NCBI GenBank assembly: GCA_035578175.1
Contig: JAQMRL010000006.1
Span: forward strand, 32,357,893-32,421,892
Length of the DNA stretch: 64,000 bases
Direction: 5' to 3'
Source: Catonia carolina
Taxonomy: Eukaryota; Arthropoda; Insecta; Hemiptera; Achilidae
Made by a program: the position numbers and the translations under genes. Below the pieces are notes generated by a model. The model saw nothing but the letters and a program-made list of their open reading frames with translations. It had not been told where the DNA came from and did no database searches. Shown piece after piece: positions 30,817 through 40,980 of this stretch (position 1 is the first letter of the stretch; each line of letters begins with the position of its first letter).

Positions 30817-30989
30817 TTTTTTTTTTTTTTTTTTTTTTTTTTTGGTTTAACGTCCGACTGTTCTGCAATTACTGCTAATGCAGACGGTGAAAGATGAAAT
30901 GATTGTGTGTAACGTATGAAAAGATGCCGTGCCTGAATGGGATTCGAACCCAAGACCGCATGATGAGAGACCAGCCCAGTCAATCCCAT
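30817..30989 (-). repeat. tRNA-derived SINE family D (head 1, tail a)
   Basis: It has a long poly-A tail (T at 30817-30843), tail a, and a B-box GGTTCGAATCC. ATCGGACCA at 30808-30816 and 30990-30998 is a candidate target-site duplication. The head is cut, and a short copy of the family E start (GACCAGCCCAGTCAATC) lies at the junction, so the exact event is unclear. Confidence 0.75.
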
Positions 30990-30993
30990 ATCG

Positions 30994-31395
30994 GACCAGC
31001 CCAGTCAATCACCTGGTGGAAAGTTGCTATTAATTGTTTAGTAACACTAGTTGGGCAAGCGATTTTGTATGGTTTTTTTTTTACGTCCGACTGTTCTGCA
31101 ATTACTGCTAATGCAGACGGTGAAGGATGAAATGATTGTTGTAACGTATGAAAATATGGCGTGCCTGAATGGGATTCGAACCCAAGACCGCATGATGAGA
31201 GGCGAACACGTTACTAACTACGCCAATGCGGTCGGCATTGTATGGTCACCAGCTGACACCCATTCCTAACAAACTCCACTGGAAGTCCCTCTTCAAAAAT
31301 TCATGACGAATAAAGTCAAAAAAATATATACAGCAAAAATCAGCGATCAAATTGGGTGGTTGTCAATAAAGCACAGTTCCCGATAACAAAGTTAC
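30994..31395 (+). repeat. Family E repeat split by a SINE
   Basis: It shares ACCAGCCCAGTCA, GTTGGGCAAGCGA, CCAGCTGACA.CC, GCGATCAAATTGGGTGGTTG and CAGTTCCCGATAACAAA with the copies at 39631 and 46183. It is interrupted by the SINE at 31073. The class is unknown; no coding capacity was seen. Confidence 0.8.
31073..31237 (-). repeat. tRNA-derived SINE family D (head 1, tail a) nested in family E
   Basis: TTGTATGG at 31065-31072 and 31238-31245 is the target-site duplication; intact family E copies have this site once. On the minus strand the head GCCGACCGCATTGGCG, B-box GGTTCGAATCC and tail a end in a short A tract. Confidence 0.92.
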
Positions 31396-31413
31396 TTAAA
31401 ATAATTATAAATT

Positions 31414-31530
31414 TTTACTTTCTCTTACCCTATATGAAATAAAGGTAAGGAAAGTTGTTTTCATGTCGATTTTTTAAAATTTAGTTTTCGGGGGAAATAC
31501 ATACATTTTTCAGATTCCTTGAAACAATCT
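31414..31530 (-). repeat. Family A right-end fragment
   Basis: TTTTTACTTTCTCTTACCC, then GAAAGTTGTTTTCATGTCGA and a TTTAGTTTTCGG stretch match the right terminus of family A read inward. It is diverged and short. Confidence 0.6.
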
Positions 31531-33220
31531 TTAATCCAAAATTTGACTTGTTATAAATGTATGTTATTTTACGTGACGAAAATTAAAAGTTTTTTTATTT
31601 TAATTACTTTTGATTTTTGAATTTTTAATATTTTAAACGATTCGTTTTTTAAATTAAACTCATAACTCTTTCTAAAATTACGCAATCGTTGAAATTTAAA
31701 TGTTTATTAATTAACTCTTAAGAGGTACAGTAAGCTGAATTTAAGAGGAATTTTAATTTAAGCTGAATTTAAGAGGTACAGTAAGCCGTAACACAAAATT
31801 TTTCACTCATTTTTTTAAGTTATTCATTATTCAGGCAAATCTACTATAGTATTTTAGTTTGGAATATTTTTACGATAATGTTGGAATAGTTCCAAGCAAC
31901 AAGCCGGGAATCAATACCAGAACTTCAAGTTGAAATATTTAGTTCATTAATTTTTCAAATTATTTATCAAAAGGGTACAGGGTAAGACAGACGTCGGAAG
32001 ACGACGAATATCCTGACTAAATAGTTCCGTAATATTGTTCGCCGAGCGACCAGTTGTTTCTTAACACGATGTCGCCGTCATAGGGCTTCTTAGCCCTCTC
32101 TACCTGGGTTCTGGATTCCTGACTAAAGAACTTGAGTATCTGGTTTGCAACTTCTACTACATCTTCAAAGCAGCAACGAATAGCCAGAATAACTGCCAAC
32201 ATTTGGTAGTGGATCGGCACCAAAATAAAAAGTGATGAGTCAATCAGTAAGAGCTGTCGTATTTAAATAAATAGGGAGATAACAAGCAAAATTTTAACCA
32301 ATATTTTGAATAAAGGGTTTTTCCTAGTTTTTTTATATAAGTAATATCTAGAACGTTTCCTTTTCCCCTAAAAATATTAATCTTCCTATACCTCTCATCT
32401 ACAGAAATTCGATAATCAAAAAATACACTGAGATTTTCCAAACAGGAAAGAAAAACCGAAACATATTTAACTATGTTTATAGTATTTATTTAAGATGAGT
32501 AGAGGTCATTGCACTTAAAAGCTACAGTCTAGAAATCGTATTCCTTTTGCTAAAAACAAAATCAAACCCTTGTTTGTGACATGCGCAAACACCGAAAATC
32601 TCGTGTCAGGTCGTAGAAATAAGAGGGGATGTAGTTCACCTACGACTGAAAATTTCGCTAATATTTCAGAGTTATTTAGTCGATAAACTACTTAATTAAT
32701 TCACATTTAATATAAATACGTAGTGCATAAAAATAAATGAAGTTGAATATCGGATTGAACCTGGCCTAAATACAATGTACCTATATTATGAAATAACTAA
32801 CAAAAATAATTCCATGTAGTAGTTAAATAAAAAGAGTCAAGTAAAGGATACAACAAAGTATATGCCTACGAAAAGCTATTAACATACTTTCCCGAGGTTT
32901 TCATAAATAATTTATGACTATATTACGAAAGCTATTTCCAACAACAACGAATTTTGAAGTCTCCTTCAAACGAACATCAACGTTAATGGTTGCTTAAAAA
33001 TAAAATCATTTTCTCTTAAAACCAAGATTTTTATAATTTTAAAATTTTTACTATTTGGAAGAACGATTTTGTAGTAAACGATCATTACCGTACCATCTAA
33101 GTTCAAATATCTTTTTGTTTAAAATAAATGAAGACATTTTTGAGCTTAAAATGCAATTTTTTTTTTTTATTAAATCCTGAAAAGAATAATTTCAAAATAT
33201 TATCCTCATACTTTGTGAAA
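31531..33220. other. No element recognised
   Basis: AT-rich. Minus-strand frames at 32017-32223 and 32244-32441 are open for about 65 codons but have no recognisable product and no convincing splice signals. Confidence 0.4.
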
Positions 33221-33227
33221 TAATTGG

Positions 33228-33320
33228 CCATAACAGGCAGGTGGAGTGTTAAATTATTTTCAGTCCATCTGCTAATTCCAAGGCTACAAAAATACAGTTT
33301 CAGGGCTACAAAACGCTCAC
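33228..33320 (+). repeat. Family B 5' fragment
   Basis: GGCCATAACAGGCAGGTGGA followed by GTGTTAAATTATTTTCAGTC and a partly duplicated GGCTACAAAA match the first ~70 bp of family B. The rest is missing. Confidence 0.65.
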
Positions 33321-33689
33321 TAAAATTTTTCTTTATAAAACTGATATCTAAAGCTGAAGATCTGAAGTCCGATCACACTTTTTTGTTTGAAACCAAAACG
33401 TGTTTAATCGGCCTAAAAACGAAAATTGTCGTTTTGTTTACGTTCCCAACCAAGCACACTAACTGAAATCTATATTTAGTCACGACACACTTGATAAACT
33501 TATTTTCGTAATTATATGCTTTTTATATATTACCGCCTTTATACATACATCAGATCACGACTAGAATAAATAAATTAGAATTGGTGTGTGTTTACTAAGG
33601 AAAAACAATGAAAAACTACATTTTAATACAAACACGGATAAATAGTATATTTAAAAGATTACGTGAACTTTCGCGGCACACGGCATACT

Positions 33690-34005
33690 GGTATAGAGGT
33701 AAATCGTCGCCGCGAGTCAGCTGTTTAAACACCTGATTTTCGGAGACGAAGATTCTGGTTCAAATTCTAGTAAATGTAGTTACTATTTTAATACGGATTT
33801 GAATAATAGACAGTGTGGTTACCAATGAACTTAAATGGTTGGGGTTCAATTAACCACACTCTTTCACGAATGGTCGGCCTGGGTCGGTAAAAGACTATAT
33901 TCCTTATTTTCACGTCATACACATCATCCTCATCTCAATGTGTCATGAGGTTGCTTACTGTTCTAAATTGAATTGATTGCAACGTACACACATCACGAAT
34001 TTTTA
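33690..34005 (+). repeat. tRNA-derived SINE family C
   Basis: The head TACTGGTATAGAGGTAAATC is followed by TCGTCGCCGCGAGTCAGCTG, then GGTTCAAATTC (B-box) and the family body ending ATTGCAACGTACACA and an A tract. Confidence 0.8.
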
Positions 34006-34029
34006 AAAAAAATGCTAGTTCAGTGATTG

Positions 34030-34130
34030 ATGTATATGGACAAAAAAAAGCCAGACCTGACCGGGTATCGAACCCGGGACCCCTGACGTAGAAGTTACGC
34101 TGCCTAATACACCAGCCGGGGATGCCGCAA
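34030..34130 (-). repeat. tRNA-derived SINE head-2 fragment
   Basis: On the minus strand, GGCATCCCCGGCTGGTGTAT, GTCCCGGGTTCGATACCCGG and TCAGGTCTGGC form a head and B-box; the tail is not clear. Confidence 0.6.
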
Positions 34131-34317
34131 CGAAACACTGATGCAACAAACAACAATTTCAAAAAATGATTTAGTCTACTCGGTTTACAATATTTTTGTA
34201 TTTTTTTAAATATCTGAATCGATAAATTTTATCCATAAAATTAGCAAACTTCGTAACAGTAAAGTTAACAAATCCGGGGTAAAGTTAATTCCGGGGGTTT
34301 TAAAGTAAAAAATAAAT

Positions 34318-34485
34318 AATTTGTTTTTGTTTAACGTCACATCAACAGCTAGATCATTAGCGATTTCTGTGGGTAACGGTGGGTTCTGACTTGTCCAAAA
34401 TTCCTAACCCTAGCCGGGAATCGAACCCTGTACCTTTCATTTCGTAGGGTAACACACTAATCATTACACCGCGGAGGCTGTCAAA
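34318..34485 (-). repeat. tRNA-derived SINE (head 3, tail b)
   Basis: On the minus strand the head is CAGCCTCCGCGGTGTAATGA, the B-box GGGTTCGATTCCCGG, and the tail CTAATGATCTAGCTGTTGAT then GTGACGTTAAAC. It has the same head type and tail as the SINE at 21538. Confidence 0.8.
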
Positions 34486-36050
34486 TAAACAATTTAATCT
34501 TAGTTTTTAACATAGAATAAATTTTATACTCGACGTTAACTTCTGTGAAGAGAGTTGGACGGCAAACAAATGGAGTTTTTATACGGTACTCATAAAACAA
34601 AATAATAAGAACTAACGATCATTTTGAAACTAATGAAAAAACTATTTCGTTTAGCTATAATGAGATAAAAAATATGAGTAATTTTTTGTACTTTCTGTAT
34701 TCGTATTGTAAGAGAAGGCAATGACAAATGCCTATTTTATTTATCAATAATCACGAATACAAGTTAGTTTAGCTTACCATGGATAGGCATACCTTCTTCT
34801 TCATTAACCCAAATTAATGATAACTATAGGCGCATAAACACAATATATTTTATTATACGTCACATTTAAGAATTAATAACAATAAGCATACAAGTTTTCG
34901 TAATTCTAATACTACTTTAATTTTCTTTATCTGAAGATACACAGCCAATTATAAAATCTTCATTGGTGGAAATTTGTAAAATTGTATTATTTTTCTTTGT
35001 TCATCCGGCCGTCACATTCAGATGTCAGAAACTACAAGAGATAGCAACAAATGGTTTCCGGATTCGTAATTTACACATAAAATTAGGTAATTTACAAATA
35101 AGTACGCCTAAATTGGGTTTGAAGTTCCAGTTTCGACCAGAAGTCAAGAAATCAAAGTCGGAATTCCGAAATAAAAATAGTATCATTCGATTGTTCTTAA
35201 AGAGTAAATACAGAAATCACTAATGGTTTTTGCCATAAGTCAAAAGTAAGCCTTTAAAAATTGCCACCAGCAATGAGACGCATCGCCTCATGTAATGGAT
35301 TTTTACATTTTAAAGTTATTTACAAGATTCCCTGAAAAGTTTTCAGAATTATCCATACAGTAATAAAAAACACCATAAAGTAGAGAAACCGCCTTGAGTT
35401 CTATTTTTTTCTAGATATAGATTTAGAAAACAAATAAATTATCTGGAAAAACATTGTTAACAATTTTGCTACAGCACTTACTACACTTCAATGTCGTCAA
35501 CAAGATGTACTTCTAAAAAATTTAAAAGAACACAGTTCTCTATATGGAAAACATTTTCCCCAAAAAATAAAACCGGGCATATTTTACGGCCGGAAATAAA
35601 GACCGATGACACTTGATTAAAAAATACACAATCGAGTAAAAATCAAATTTCTATACCCGGGAAAATAAAAAGTGGTGTCGACTAATGACGGGTCAGTTTT
35701 TTCCACTGTGTTTTTCACTCAGTTGATTTATGCTATTAGCTGAAGAGTGTTAATCAGCTCCATGTTAAGGGCAAAATCTGATTTTGGTATTGGAAAAAGG
35801 AGAATTAAGTCTATCTACTAGAAGAACTACCAAATCCAAGAAGGATTAAGAAGCGTTTTATTGCGACCATCTTTTTTGCCGTCTCCATGGGAACTATAGG
35901 AGCGTCATTCAGTTTTTCAGCTCTCTTGTAAAATTTCAGGAAATGGAATTAGCAACTTAACACTTCACAAACGTAGTATCTCATAAATCACGATTTAAAT
36001 TAACATAATCCTGGTTAATTATTGACTGTACATGAAATACAAATGTTTTT
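34486..36050. other. AT-rich stretch without recognised gene, apart from the candidate microexon
   Basis: A plus-strand open frame at 34963-35223 has no domain or splice support. No terminal repeats were seen. The candidate CEP164 microexon lies at 34793-34823. Confidence 0.4.
34793..34823 (-). CDS. CEP164: Possible upstream CEP164 microexon
   Basis: A 31-nt stretch on the minus strand ends GAAGAAGAAG before a GTATGC donor. It supplies the single G needed to complete the first codon of the exon at 25206, giving NEEEEVVDYAKRIG. Vertebrate CEP164 has a similar acidic stretch (SEQEI) before the same helix. An in-frame TAG lies inside the proposed acceptor (tatag), so the exon cannot extend further upstream in this frame. 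The polypyrimidine tract is weak and the residues LSLIWV are not diagnostic. The alternative is a chance match. Confidence 0.35.
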
Positions 36051-36059
36051 ACATCCGCT

Positions 36060-36175
36060 CATAATAATAGTTGAAAATTAGTGATGAGAAACCCCAGGCC
36101 TGATCGGGAATCGAACCCAGGACTCCAGGGGTCAGAGCCGGCCTTCGGCAAGGTGACCACCCCGGGCCTGCAAGA
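36060..36175 (-). repeat. tRNA-derived SINE, diverged
   Basis: On the minus strand, CAGGCCCGGGGTGGTCACC, CTGGGTTCGATTCCCGATCA and GGCCTGGGG show a tRNA-like head and B-box. Confidence 0.6.
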
Positions 36176-36399
36176 GTTTAAAGATTACAAATACCATAAC
36201 CTTCTGCTTTAACATGTTAAGCCACACGTTTCGGACTAACATCTTGGTAAAGTCACCACCCGACCAAAATATCAAAAACACATATTTAACTGCGTGTCCC
36301 ATTTAAAATTCAAGCTTACACATAAAAAATAACGGTGTAAAACAACGAAAAAACTTAGATGGTTGTGAAACGTTTCTCTGATAACAAATACTTATATTA

Positions 36400-36475
36400 C
36401 AGTAGAATCCCTTTAATCTAAACTCCGCTTGTTGGACAGCCGGTTAACCCGAACGGGATTAAAAAATAAATAAAT
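36400..36475 (+). repeat. Tigger/pogo-like terminal fragment
   Basis: CAGTAGAATCCCTTTAATCT followed by GGTTAACCCGAACGGGATT resembles the terminal region of pogo-class elements (compare 42679). Only one end is visible. Confidence 0.35.
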
Positions 36476-36800
36476 ATAACAGGATTTATTAATTTTACCT
36501 TTTATTTTTGTTAAGTCAACCTCTGTTCGACTTCAAAAAAAATACGGAGTTTTCGGAAAAAAATGATTTTTGACCTTTTTCGCCTTACTCGGTGGTAAAG
36601 GAAGGGGTATTTCATCTCCCCCAGAAAAGCCCCGCAATAAAAAAAGATTTACCCCGGGCCCCGCTTCGGCTAAAGTCATCATTGCCAGGCATAAAAGCTA
36701 GTTGCGTTGATCACTACTCCACGGGCCAGCCAGAAATACAATCATAATGCCAATAAAGATTATGCCTAATAATTTACAAAAACGTTACCAAAGAACAGCT

Positions 36801-37705
36801 TTTTACTTTCTCTTGCCTATATGAATATATAGGAAGGAAAGTATTGTTTCATGTCGATTTTAAGAAATCGAGTTTTCACCGGATCTATACGTTTTCAGAC
36901 CCCCTGAACCCAAAAAACATGGTTTTAGCGATTGGTCTGTGTGTGTGTACAAAATATCTCAAGAATGGAACATCGTGCGAACTTGAAACTTAAGTTACAT
37001 ACCACTACCGGACCCGACACGAACATTTTCATCAAAATCGGTCAACCGGAAGTAGTAGATTATTCGTATAATTTTTCACTTTTTTGCGATTTTCTCAAAA
37101 ACTGGTCCTACGATTTTTTTTTAAATCGCCTGGTTTACTAAATTTTTATGCCCTACAAGATAGGGTAGGCGCCATTCTTGGTAAAGGTGTTTTCACGTAA
37201 AACCTTTGTTTTTTTAAGATTACGGCTTTAATATGCATTTCAGCGCAAAAATGTATATAATAAAAGTTGCAGACAATTTTAAATCCTACAACTTTTATTT
37301 CAAACATTTTTTTGTATAACGCTTAATTTAGCGGTAATTAGCGATTTTCTGTTTTTTCTCACGAAAACGTGTGAAAAATCGATTTTTTAAAGATTTCAGC
37401 TTTAGTACGCATTTTACGGCAAAAGTGTATATAATAAAATTTATTGAAAATTAAGAGATCTACAACTTTTATTTAGAGAATTTTTCTCTAGAGTCTAGTT
37501 TAGCGTGAAAGTGTGACTTTCCGTTTTTTTAAGCCAAACTGAGTTCGATTTTCATTTTGCGTCATTCACTCACAATTAAAATAAGGTTATGGTTTTGAGG
37601 TTAATTTTTTGTTTATTTCTAATATTTTATTAATAATGTCAGGTTTATTGTTAATTATTTGCATTGGCAAGAGAAAGTTGTGTGAGTGTTTCACACCAGA
37701 TTTTT
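36801..37705 (-). repeat. Family A repeat, full length
   Basis: On the minus strand it runs from TCTGGTGTGAAACACTCACA to GGCAAGAGAAAGTAAAAA. Both internal modules and CCGATTTTGATGAAAATG are present, and the microsatellite is short (about 36934-36950). The plus-strand frame at 36932 is a shadow. Confidence 0.9.
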
Positions 37706-37744
37706 ACGAAATCCTTCACTTAAAATAAACTGTTCCTTTAAATA

Positions 37745-37895
37745 GGCTAGCCTGTGATGTAATGATTAGCGCAACTGACTTGTACACCAGAGGTCCTGGG
37801 TTCGATTACCGGTCAGATCTGGAATTCTTCAATCACCATTTATCGTCTGCGTTAGCAGCAATTTCAAAACAATCTGACGTAAAACTAAAAAAAAG
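37745..37895 (+). repeat. tRNA-derived SINE (head 2-like, tail a)
   Basis: The head GGCTAGCCTGTGATGTAATG is followed by GATTAGCGCAACTG, the B-box CTGGGTTCGATTACCGGTCA, AGATCTGGAATT and tail a (CGTCTGCGTTAGCAGCAATT, then CTGACGTAAAAC). Confidence 0.75.
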
Positions 37896-38045
37896 CAGTT
37901 TTAAATAACCAGTTACAATCAATTTTCAATTTATAAAAATTTAAAATAAGATTTCAAAATTACTTGTCGGTACTAAGTTATCAGCATTTGAAAGCAGATG
38001 GAGGTACCTCAAACAAATAAATTAAGGTATACGTACGTAGTTAGT

Positions 38046-38457
38046 CTGCCCATAACAGACAGGTGGAGTGTCAAATTTTTACACTCAATCTGTTCGTTGC
38101 AGAGCTAAAATAAATAGTTCTGTTTCATATCACATGGTCAGCCAATTAAATGACTGAATCATTTAAGAACAGAAGAGGTAGAGGTGTAAAAGACACTAAT
38201 CAGAGTTATTGGCTCCTCTTAAGCTCCTCTTAAAGTAATGAATTTCATCATACAGCCAGACCCTGTGGTGAATGAAGTGAAGGTGTCATTTGCAGAGTGG
38301 AAAATATGTGCTTTTCAGAGGGCCCGGTATGCTGATAAGCGTACTTTCCCACTCAGTGAGGAAGGCAATGGTAAACCACCTCACTCCTCGTTTTACTTAG
38401 TAAAACCTCTACAGGTTCAAACCAGCGTTTCGGTTGATGACCTAAACAACAACCACA
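38046..38457 (+). repeat. Family B retroposon, full length with target-site duplication
   Basis: ACGTAGTTAGT at 38035-38045 and 38458-38468 flanks this 412-bp copy. It starts CTGCCCATAACAGACAGG and ends CCTAAACAACAACCACA, so the 3' tail is AAC-rich. A frame from 38238 is open through the element: MNFIIQPDPVVNEVKVSFAE, WKICAFQRARYADKRTFPLS and so on. The same frame is open at 41934-41674 and 43128-43346. No known domain is recognised. Confidence 0.93.
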
Positions 38458-38479
38458 ACGTAGTTAGTACGGCTGACAA

Positions 38480-39410
38480 ATGTACGCAGGGTGTATGAAC
38501 ATTTATATAATTTATACTAATATTACAAAGAAATAACCTAAGTGTTTTTATTATTTTAATTAGTTTTACGAGGTAACTCCGAAACTACCTAACCGATTTC
38601 AAAAAATTTCATCGTTGGAAGCTTAGCTCTTCCTGAGTAGCATAACATATAATATGGCATTGCGTATTTTTAAATTTTATAAAACTTTTATGATTAATAA
38701 ATTGAAGTCATCTTTATTTAGTAGTAAAGTTAGATCTTTCATCTATCTATTACATTGTGTAAAATAAATTGTTTAATTCAGGTATGCGGTACGGTACAGT
38801 ACAACTCTACAATATGATATCCTATATGCCTACTCTTCAATTTTTTTTACAAATTTTTTGAAAATTATTTACGGCAGAGATATCCAAAAAAAACAATGAC
38901 ACATCCGATTTCTACATAGATAGTTATGTAAACCTTCCAAAAATCAAAGCGATCGTAGCATTTATTTTATTTTAAAGAAATAAATTTCATTAAATAATTT
39001 TTCTTATAACAGGATATTCTTAAGTTGTATTTCTATCTTCCATTATTATTATTTATTTATTTATTCTATTGTTCATTATAAATTATAGTTATCAAACTGA
39101 CGTCAACAGACTTCCTGTTTCCAGTACTTATTGATTTTTGTGCATCGTAATCTGGCTTTCAACTTGTAAGGTATTAAAAAAAGTTAAACGGTTTACGTAT
39201 CGTTTTCCGTACATCACTACGAGCGGCGTGTTGATAGTTAGAAATAAATTTGAGATCCATATTGATATTATGTTTGAAAACATTCAATATTTTACCGTAA
39301 ACATGATTTAACTGACCACAGGTGAATTCTATAAACCAATAAGGATTTATTCAGTTTAGGAAGTTAACAGAAAATTGTTTTCTAATAGTAAGAAAAAGGA
39401 ATGAACAACA
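38480..39410. other. AT-rich stretch without recognised feature
   Basis: No open exon with splice sites, inverted termini or element similarity was found. Confidence 0.45.
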
Positions 39411-39427
39411 AACATTAAGTTACTATA

Positions 39428-39615
39428 GCCGGCCGCATTGGCGTCGTTGGTAACGTGCTCGCCTCTCATCCTGCGGTCCTGGGTTCGAATCCCACTCAGG
39501 CACGGCATATTTTCATACGTTACAAAAAATCATTTCATCTTCATTACGCACAGTGACACCCCAACGTCGTCGCTAATGACCTTGCAGTTGATGCGACGTT
39601 AAATAAATAAAAAAA
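39428..39615 (+). repeat. tRNA-derived SINE family D, full length (head 1, tail b)
   Basis: Flanks AAGTTACTATA (39417-39427) and AAGTTAATATA (39616-39626) are a target-site duplication with one change. The head GCCGGCCGCATTGGCGTCGT precedes a perfect B-box GGTTCGAATCC; the body has CATACGTTACAAAAAATCAT and the tail GCAGTTGATGCGACGTTAA, then A. This is the reference copy for family D. Confidence 0.93.
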
Positions 39616-39630
39616 AAGTTAATATAATTG

Positions 39631-39869
39631 GCCTTCGGGGCAGCCCAGTCAGTCAGCTGGTAGTAAGTCGCTATTATTTGTTAAGTAACATCGGTTGGGC
39701 AAGCGACTTTGTATGATGACCAGCTGACAACCATCCGTGAACAAATTCTCCTGGGGGTCCCTGTCCAAACTCATGCCTTATTCACGTCAAATAATACAGC
39801 AAAGCAGCCATCAAATTGGGTAGTTGTTAATAATGTACAGTTCCCGATAACAAATAAAAGCTAAAAAAA
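39631..39869 (+). repeat. Family E repeat, intact reference copy
   Basis: It runs from GGGGCAGCCCAGTCAGTCAG through GGTTGGGCAAGCGACTTTGT and GGTAGTTGTTAATAATGT to CAAATAAAAGCTAAAAAAA. The A-rich end suggests a retroposon. It abuts the SINE at 39428. Confidence 0.75.
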
Positions 39870-40169
39870 GGAAGTTAATTAAATAAATCTACGGTGTCAG
39901 GGCAAACAGCAGAAGTCATTCAATATTTTCTATTCAATATTTTAAAGAGAAGAGGTTTATTCTACTGCACCCGAAATCGTTTGGAGCAATCAGAGTTGGT
40001 AAAATCTTCTGCGGGAAGTAGCCGGTCAGATTTTGTGGTGTGTCTTCCATGTGCTCTACTGAACTGAAAAAAAGAGAGAGGCTTACAATTTTAGATCTAA
40101 AATCGGATGGACTAATGTGACTCACCTTTATTACTTTTAAGTAACTTTACGATAAATGATGTCTCTTAA

Positions 40170-40425
40170 ACAGAACTATCTCCAGTCGGGAATCCACAAT
40201 TACTTAACAATGTGCATACAGATTGTCGGATTCTGACAAGTTTGTACCAATATACACAAAGGAATCAGAGCCTACTGGAAGCCTAAAAACTATATGATAA
40301 GAATGAACACTGAATGGCCTACAGTGAAAGAATGCTAAGAGTGTTGACTGCAAAAAAAGATTCCAGAAAAATCTATAATCACTTTACACGGCCCCATAAA
40401 TGGTCGTAAACAAAAAATAAAATAA
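40170..40425 (+). pseudogene. LINE C-terminal remnant with YSERMLR motif
   Basis: One frame reads AYSERMLRVLTAKKDSRKIY, then NHFTRPHKWS and a stop. It aligns with YSERMLRMWAAKKALRKS at 15180-15240. It lies 0.5 kb upstream of the candidate promoter at 40911. Confidence 0.45.
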
Positions 40426-40910
40426 AGATTTTGTACCTATCAAAACCTTAAGAAAACGGAACATTTTTATGGTTTAAAAATAATTAATAATTTAAATAAA
40501 ATCAAGTGAATAAACAAATATGATTTTTATTATCCTGAAAAATTTAATGATTTGACTTGTACTCTTTTCACCTGGCATATTAGAAATATAATAATACAAA
40601 AGAGGAATTACTCCAAAATTGGTTAGAATACCGGTTTTTATGTGAAACCACTCAAACAATGCAAATAGAAAGTAGTATTGGGCGACCTAATATTATTTTG
40701 GGTTTTCCATAGAATCTTTCCAACCCTAAAATATATATATATATAAAAATTCATACTTAATGTAATTTAGTATTATTAGTATAATACAGGTATAAATATA
40801 AAATTATGAACATCCTGTAGATAAACAAATTAATATCATTGGTTCAGTGTAAATGAGTAGTAATGCGTCAAAGGTTATGTGCGTGTGTATTGCTTCTTCA
40901 TTTGTACATT

Positions 40911-40915
40911 TCAGT
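40911..40915 (+). promoter_or_regulatory. Candidate TCAGT initiator
   Basis: TCAGT, the arthropod initiator consensus, lies 70 bp upstream of the ATG at 40981, a normal 5' UTR length. No TATA box is visible at -30. The same bases (acatttcag) could instead be a 3' splice site joining a non-coding first exon. Confidence 0.3.
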
Positions 40916-40980
40916 GATCCATAAGACACCGAGGAGAGAGTGCCTAATTTCTATAAATCGCGAAATTGTGATAATACACG

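Noticed and set aside
32017..32223. 68-codon minus-strand frame
   Set aside because: No domain, no splice support, no second copy in the window.
34963..35223. 86-codon plus-strand frame
   Set aside because: Composition like the surrounding AT-rich DNA; no recognisable motif.
38238..38498. Family B frame as a host gene
   Set aside because: It lies wholly inside a mobile repeat with target duplications; other copies are broken. Kept only as a question about the element.
39934..40060. Minus-strand frame after a good polypyrimidine-AG (MEDTPQNLTGYFPQKI)
   Set aside because: No donor in a sensible phase and no link to CEP164 or the gene at 40981; no family recognised.
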